Source: Nemertoderma westbladi (taxonomy: Eukaryota > Xenacoelomorpha > Nemertodermatida > Nemertodermatidae). Taken from it: a stretch of DNA of 36,883 nucleotides. Location: positions 1-36,883 of the forward strand of contig JAUCBJ010001775.1 in NCBI GenBank assembly GCA_032718475.1, written 5' to 3'. Position 1 is the first letter of the stretch, and every line of letters begins with the position of its first letter. Below the pieces are notes generated by a model. That model saw only the letters and a program-made list of their open reading frames with translations, searched no databases and was not told the origin of the DNA. This document shows, one piece after another, positions 32,231 to 36,883 of this stretch. The translations under genes were made by a program, and so were the position numbers.

Positions 32231-32662
32231 AGTTCACATAATGTAACAAAATTACATACATCATTGCGTGCAAAGGACACTTTTCAGCGTTAAAGACCCT
32301 TGCTTATTTATGTAAAACTCCCTCGCTGCGCTCGATCGGTACATAGATGAACTCAGGTCATAACGCTGCAAAGTGCTACTTTTCACACAATGATGTAAAT
32401 AGTTAATTATTGTAAGATATCTCAATAAAATTTCAAATATTTTATCACAAAAGTAAAGCTAGTGAGTTAGTTATAGTTAGTTAGGTAATTTTAAGAGAAT
32501 TAATATATTATAAAGTAGGTCTTGTGGCGAGTACAATACTCATACAGTGAGAAAAAGTAGTTTCCCACATTCCCATTCATCTTCCCACATTACCATCCAC
32601 ATTCCCATTTTCCCACATTCCCATCCACCTTTCCACATTCCCATCTTCCCACATTCCCATCC
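32231..32662. repeat. 432-bp direct duplication, copy B
   Basis: This is the second copy of 30,005-30,436, again running into a shorter stretch of the 20-bp array (about 32,562-32,715). Near-identity means a recent duplication or an assembly stutter. Confidence 0.93.
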
Positions 32663-32754
32663 ACCTTCCCGTCTTCCCGCATTCCCTCCCATCTTCCCAC
32701 ATTCCCATCCACCCACCTTCTCACTCACCGTCCGACCGACTGATCAACAGACCA

Positions 32755-32774
32755 CCCCCCCCCCCCCCCCCCCC
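32755..32774. repeat. Poly-C tract, 20 nt
   Basis: The C-run lies just right of the second, short 20-bp array and is followed by a short A-run. Confidence 0.9.
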
Positions 32775-32817
32775 TCAAAAAAAGGAATTCGCGCAGCAGG
32801 TGAATACCAAAATACCC

Positions 32818-32956
32818 TCCATGTGAACTTCCCAGACTGTTTGGGGAGATGGTCGAAAATGCGAAAGTTGCATAATAATGATAGTGAATGGGCCAAATTC
32901 CTTTCCGATGTGTTTTATTTCGCTGGGAATGGGGATCCTGGGAAACTTCACATGGG
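32818..32956. mobile_element. Short element with CCCATGTGAAG-type inverted ends
   Basis: CCATGTGAACTTCCCA near 32,820-32,835 is inverted at 32,939-32,956 as TGGGAAACTTCACATGGG. CGCCCATGTGAAG is shared with 3,800-3,812, so this may be another member of that dispersed family. Confidence 0.45.
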
Positions 32957-32964
32957 CGACAATA

Positions 32965-33185
32965 ATATGAAACAAAATAATTCAACAGACAACATGTTTT
33001 AAATCAACCAATAATATTAAGCAAAATAATGGAGTTTTGAAACATTATTTAAATCTATCAATAATTTATCAGGCGAAATAATTAGGTTGAAAAACATTAT
33101 TTAAAATGACCAATAATATCAATAGAAATAATTCAGCATGGCAAAAATCATTTAAAACGATCAATATTATCACTCATATTAAATT
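32965..33185. repeat. Degenerate 60-65 bp AT-rich tandem repeat
   Basis: CAATAAT(A/T)T, AAATAATT and AAACATTATTTAAA recur in the same order three to four times. The units are strongly diverged. Confidence 0.55.
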
Positions 33186-33699
33186 ATTGAATATTGATAC
33201 TAAATGTATGCCATATAGGGTCCATGTCATGTCACATTATATTACGGGGTGCATGTAGGTTGAAATAATTATTAAAAATACAGACTTCAAATGGCATTGC
33301 CCTGTGATAGTAGTGGGGGGAATTCTAACACAAGGGGGGGGGGGGGGGGGGGTTCTGTCTGCTCTAGCATGGATTTTCTTTGCCTCCGTCAATCTTAAAT
33401 TTGAAACCCGAAGTGGAAGTTGATGTGTTTTGTAATCAATGGTATTCCGTGAAATGTAATATAAATAACGTAGTTACTGGGTTTTGGAACAGTGATATCT
33501 TCATCATGGGACTTTGAGACTTTCACAGATGAATTATACACCCTCGAAAACCCCAAGGTCAACTAAAATTCAGTTACTGGGTTTTGGTATGGAGCAGCCG
33601 TATAATGCACCGTTTTGAATAGTAGAAGGCTACCAATTAATGTCATACTAAAATTTATGAAAATTTCATCAAAAAAAGTATATTACACCAATTTACATA
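33186..33699. other. Intergenic stretch with poly-G tract
   Basis: A 19-nt poly-G run occupies 33,334-33,352. GTTACTGGGTTTTGG occurs twice (about 33,474 and 33,573). I see no gene. Confidence 0.45.
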
Positions 33700-33905
33700 A
33701 TGTTACTTATTCAACTTATACCCAACAACACCAAAAGAAATAAATGCTCACCAAAACCAATTATTCACACCAAAATAAATGACAAAACCCCCAAAATAAA
33801 TACATATTCCGCCAAAATATATACATATTTTCCTCAAAATAAATACATATTCCCCCAAAATCAATGCTTATTCCCCCAAAATAATCAAATATTCTTCCAA
33901 AATAA
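33700..33905. repeat. Degenerate CCCCCAAAATAAATACATATT repeat
   Basis: About six units of 20-27 bp contain CCAAAATAAAT or a variant. It forms the left flank of the 37-bp array and is mirrored, inverted, at about 34,610-34,760. Confidence 0.65.
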
Positions 33906-34676
33906 ACAGACTCTTAGTTACAGACTCTCAGTTGCAGACTATTGGTACGAGGATCGTCGGGTGAGTACACAACAAACCCAAAACGTACCCAAGACTTTAC
34001 TGCCCCTTCTGTACAAAACAACGACCCAAGAATTTACTGCCCGTTCTGTACAAAACAAAGACCCAAGACTTTATTGCCCGTTCTGTACAAAACAAAGACC
34101 CAAGACTTTACTGCCCGTTCTGTACAAAACAAAGACCCAAGACTTTATTGCCCCTTCTGTATAAAACAACGACCCAAGACTTTATTGCCCCTTCTGTATA
34201 AAACAACGACCCAAGAATTTACTGCCCGTTCTGTACAAAACAAAGACCCAAGACTTTATTGCCCGTTCTGTACAAAACAAAGACACAAGACTTTATTGCC
34301 CGTGCTGTACAAAACAAAGAGAAAGTATCATTAGGTCCTCAAAGAACGTTAGGTCCCATTGCCATTTAAGGGTGCAGGTTAGTAAAGGAGCAGGTTACAC
34401 TACAGAGGCGTGTTGGGGGAACCAAAACAATAAACGAAAGTTAACATGTTACAAGAAATTGCAGGTCTTTATAATTGTGTCTTTGGTCTTTGTTTTGTAC
34501 TCATCCGAGGATCGTCGGTATAATATGTTTAAACATTTTGTTTGATTTATGGAAATAAATAATGAATGAAAATGTAATTAAATTTTCTATAACATGGATC
34601 TATCTATAACGCTGGAAGAATAGTTTTTGGTTGACATGTAATTATTTTTAGGGGATGAATAATTGTTTTTGGTGAG
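33747..34676. mobile_element. Inverted-repeat element enclosing the 37-bp array
   Basis: CTCACCAAAACCAATTATTC (from 33,747) and its inverted partner at 34,656-34,676 match at 20 of 21 positions across the full 21-nt word. GAGGATCGTCGG occurs directly on both sides of the array (33,949 and 34,506). No coding capacity; element borders are approximate. Confidence 0.5.
33988..34320. repeat. Nine tandem 37-bp units
   Basis: Each unit runs CCCAAGACTTTATTGCCCGT then TCTGTACAAAACAAAGA. The nine units fill the interval exactly, with a few substitutions (ACTTTA/AATTTA, CCCC/CCCG). Open frames in two plus frames result from the missing stops. Confidence 0.95.
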
Positions 34677-35640
34677 AAAGATAATCAAAATTGGGGGAGG
34701 TAAATAATTGGTGCTACAAAAAATATATTTGGTGTTAAATAATTTCATTTGTGTGAAATCATCTAATTTGGAGTGGCATCTTAGCAATAGTGGCGTTAGT
34801 AGAATAGTACAATAGGTGCTGGAATGCCCGTTGGTGTGTGGTGGGGGACAGAATTATGCACTGGCAAAAAATTTCCAGAACTTTTCAAGACTGAATGAGG
34901 CCTGTCTGTGTATCTACTTTAAGTTAACCAGACAGACTGGTGTATATTGGTTATCTCATTGACAACTCCAAACACAAAGACTCCATACTGTCACCGATTA
35001 GGCGGACAATAATCCTTACAATTTTGCACCTCATTATGGGGCCATATCTTGTTTACATTATCAGCCAATAGAAATTGAGTTTGGCATTGCCAATAATGTG
35101 GAAAGCACCGTGGGTGGGTAAAGGAAAAAGCCGTTCCAGATAGCAATATTAGCGATGTGGGAGGTGTTTGTCCATTGGTTGGAAATGTGGTAATTTGCCC
35201 AGATTGTTAAGGTAACTGCTGAAAGGTTACTAATATCCGCAGATCTCGTGCATGTTTCATTATTCTATTGTTCTTCACATATGGCCGGCTGCCTTGTGTA
35301 TAGTTCTCTAAGTAGGCCCACTATATTTATTTAGGCAGTGTATTTTATTTGTATTGTTTATATAAATTGAGTTTAGTTGGTAATGCATAGTTAGTATGCC
35401 TACAGATCTGTGATCTGTAATATTTAAATTATTTCGTAATTACCGGTACTGATATATTATATTTATAAATGTTATTATTATTGTAGGCGTAGCAAAACAG
35501 TAAAATAAGCACCACCCACGATAAGATGATGCCACTACTGTGCTCAACCCTACCGTACTTGGCCATCACTCAATGTGATGGGAAAATTGACAGATGGGAG
35601 GCCATAAGGAGGTAAATTGCGGACATCAAGGTATCGGGTA
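34330..35640. other. Intergenic stretch
   Basis: Beyond the right flank of the 37-bp-array element I see no gene, RNA or clear repeat. One TACCGGTA lies at 35,441. Confidence 0.45.
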
Positions 35641-35670
35641 GTATTTCCAGGGCCACCTTTTACCTGAACC

Positions 35671-35885
35671 GCTAGCTGAATGGTTAGAGGGTCAGACTTC
35701 CAACTCGGAGGTCACCAGTTCGATCCCACATATCCAGTTCGACGTCATTGCCGACTTTGCAAAAGCTGTGCCCAATAAAATTTTATAATTCACATAGGGT
35801 TAACTGCAAAGTGAAATATAACAGCAGAAAGTCTGCTATACTCCACAAGGGCAGTAAATCCTAAATAATAATAATTATTATTATC
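35671..35885 (+). mobile_element. tRNA-derived SINE
   Basis: The tRNA-like head has an A box (TAGCTGAATGG, 35,673-35,683) and a B box (AGTTCGATCCC, 35,717-35,727) about 34 nt apart, with an anticodon-loop-like CTTCCAA between them. A unique body (CCGACTTTGCAAAAGCTGTG) follows, then a tail with AACTGCAAAGTGAAATATAA shared with 4,026-4,045, and an AATAATAAT simple-repeat end. The tRNA fold is imperfect in the anticodon stem, so it is not a functional tRNA gene. Polymerase III would transcribe such an element, and a LINE would move it. Confidence 0.82.
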
Positions 35886-36883
35886 CAATCCAGCATAATA
35901 TTATAATGTAAATATTTAACAATAACCAATAAAAGAGTTTATTGTCCCGTTGCGGATAATATCAAAGGGATATACTAGTATTTACTGTATACAGCTGTAA
36001 GCCTCTAATCTAATTAGTCCGTCCATACGTGGCACACACACACACACAGATCTGTCACTTTATGCAAAGTTAATTGGATTATGTCAGTGCTCCTATACTT
36101 TTACCGTTTGCTTCTTATACTGTATCACTATGGTTAGCCTTTGCTCTCCATGTACCGGTAATTCTGTATGTTTTGGCGTATCAGCGAATAGGTTAAGTAA
36201 GGAATACAAGCCCCCCCCCCCCCCCCCGCACGAGTTCTCAAGGCGGGCAGCATATGTTTCGAGTTTCCATGGAAGTGAGCCATTGTTATTATGCAAACAG
36301 TTGGTTTAATAGAGAGGAAACATAAAGCTGGCTAAGGTCGTCTGCTCATTGGACGATAATATCTGTTCTTTAGGCCCCATATGGGTCGGTTTATTAACAA
36401 TTCTAATACTGCGTTTATATTATTATTAGATAGTAGGAAAACTAGCTTGCATGGGCCGTATAATCTTTTGTGCTTTACGAATGCAATGCGTTGCCCGCTT
36501 ACTTACCATCCATCTATTATTTATTGATAGGCCTAGTTTTATTTTATTATATTGGTTATAGCAATTTGATTGAGTAGAGCAGTATGCCTATGGATAAATG
36601 TTTTGTGGCTATGGATATTAATTGCTTCATACAACCCCCCAGGATTCAGAGCTGGTATTTATTTCCTGCAGCTACAATGTTCTTTGCTTTCGTTTAACAT
36701 TTAATGGCTCCTACTATACTACAACCTATATTTCCTTGTATTCTACCAGAAACTTATTGAAGTAGGTAAGTAATGATTTGATGTGGTATAATTGTATTGG
36801 GTTGTTTTGAATTTCTTATTTATTATAATTATTGTTTCAATTAATTTCAAGGATTATTGTTGATTGCAAAGTGTACCGTTCCC
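35886..36883. other. Intergenic stretch with CA and poly-C tracts
   Basis: A (CA)8-9 microsatellite lies at 36,033-36,048 and a 17-nt poly-C at 36,211-36,227. TACCGGTA (36,153) and TAGGCCTA (36,528) each occur once. I see no gene. Confidence 0.5.

Noticed and set aside
30321-32246. 641-codon His/Pro/Ser-rich open frame
   Set aside because: It is a stop-free reading of the 20-bp minisatellite; the minus strand and other frames are equally open, and there is no gene-like composition or conserved domain.
32725-33002. Open frames on both strands right of the poly-C tract
   Set aside because: No recognisable domain; part of the plus frame comes from the minisatellite, and the region contains inverted repeats of a dispersed element.
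35671-35745. Functional tRNA gene
   Set aside because: A and B boxes are present, but the anticodon stem has a mismatch and an enlarged loop, and the sequence continues into a SINE body and tail.

Overview
This is a piece of an animal (metazoan) nuclear genome, AT-rich and densely packed with repeats. Spliced genes with GT-AG introns, GC-rich coding exons in AT-rich surroundings, a non-LTR retrotransposon, a tRNA-derived SINE, DNA-transposon-like elements and many minisatellites all point that way. The two recognisable host genes are a SMARCC (BAF155/BAF170, Swi3/Moira) ortholog and the 5' part of a BAG6/Scythe ortholog. The species cannot be named from the sequence; a small or marine invertebrate is a guess.

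Layout. 0-2.3 kb: short repeats and a single-exon, four-transmembrane protein gene on the minus strand. 2.3-6.6 kb: a minus-strand BAG6-like gene start (two clear exons and one candidate third exon), with a 1.1 kb inverted-repeat element in its second intron. 6.75-7.47 kb: a non-autonomous hAT-like element with a perfect 8-bp target-site duplication. 8.4-10.6 kb: a 5'-truncated LINE with an uninterrupted reverse transcriptase frame. 10.6-12.06 kb: minisatellite and a GATC-rich inverted-repeat element. 12,065-12,117: two head-to-head copies of a synthetic cDNA/gDNA amplification adapter, so the assembly is probably chimeric here and the left and right parts may not be neighbours in the genome. 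12.4-18.1 kb: three tandem arrays and a 388-bp element with 129-bp terminal inverted repeats. 18.6-19.85 kb: a degenerate second LINE copy, minus strand. 20.2-27.9 kb: the complete SMARCC gene, three coding exons and 1231 codons; intron 1 holds a 1 kb, 13-bp-unit satellite. 28-36.9 kb: no recognisable genes; a 1.9 kb 20-bp-unit array bracketed by a 432-bp direct duplication, a 9 x 37-bp array inside an inverted-repeat element, and a SINE.

Function. SMARCC is a core scaffold of SWI/SNF (BAF) chromatin remodellers. BAG6 is a ubiquitin-like-domain chaperone for tail-anchored and mislocalised proteins. Nothing suggests the two work together. No operon, CRISPR array or clearly new enzymatic system was found. 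The most unusual points are the adapter chimera, the repeated nesting of tandem arrays inside inverted-repeat elements, a tryptophan-containing decapeptide repeat in the SMARCC tail, AGGT repeats at the intron boundaries, and the strong excess of the octamers TAGGCCTA and TACCGGTA.
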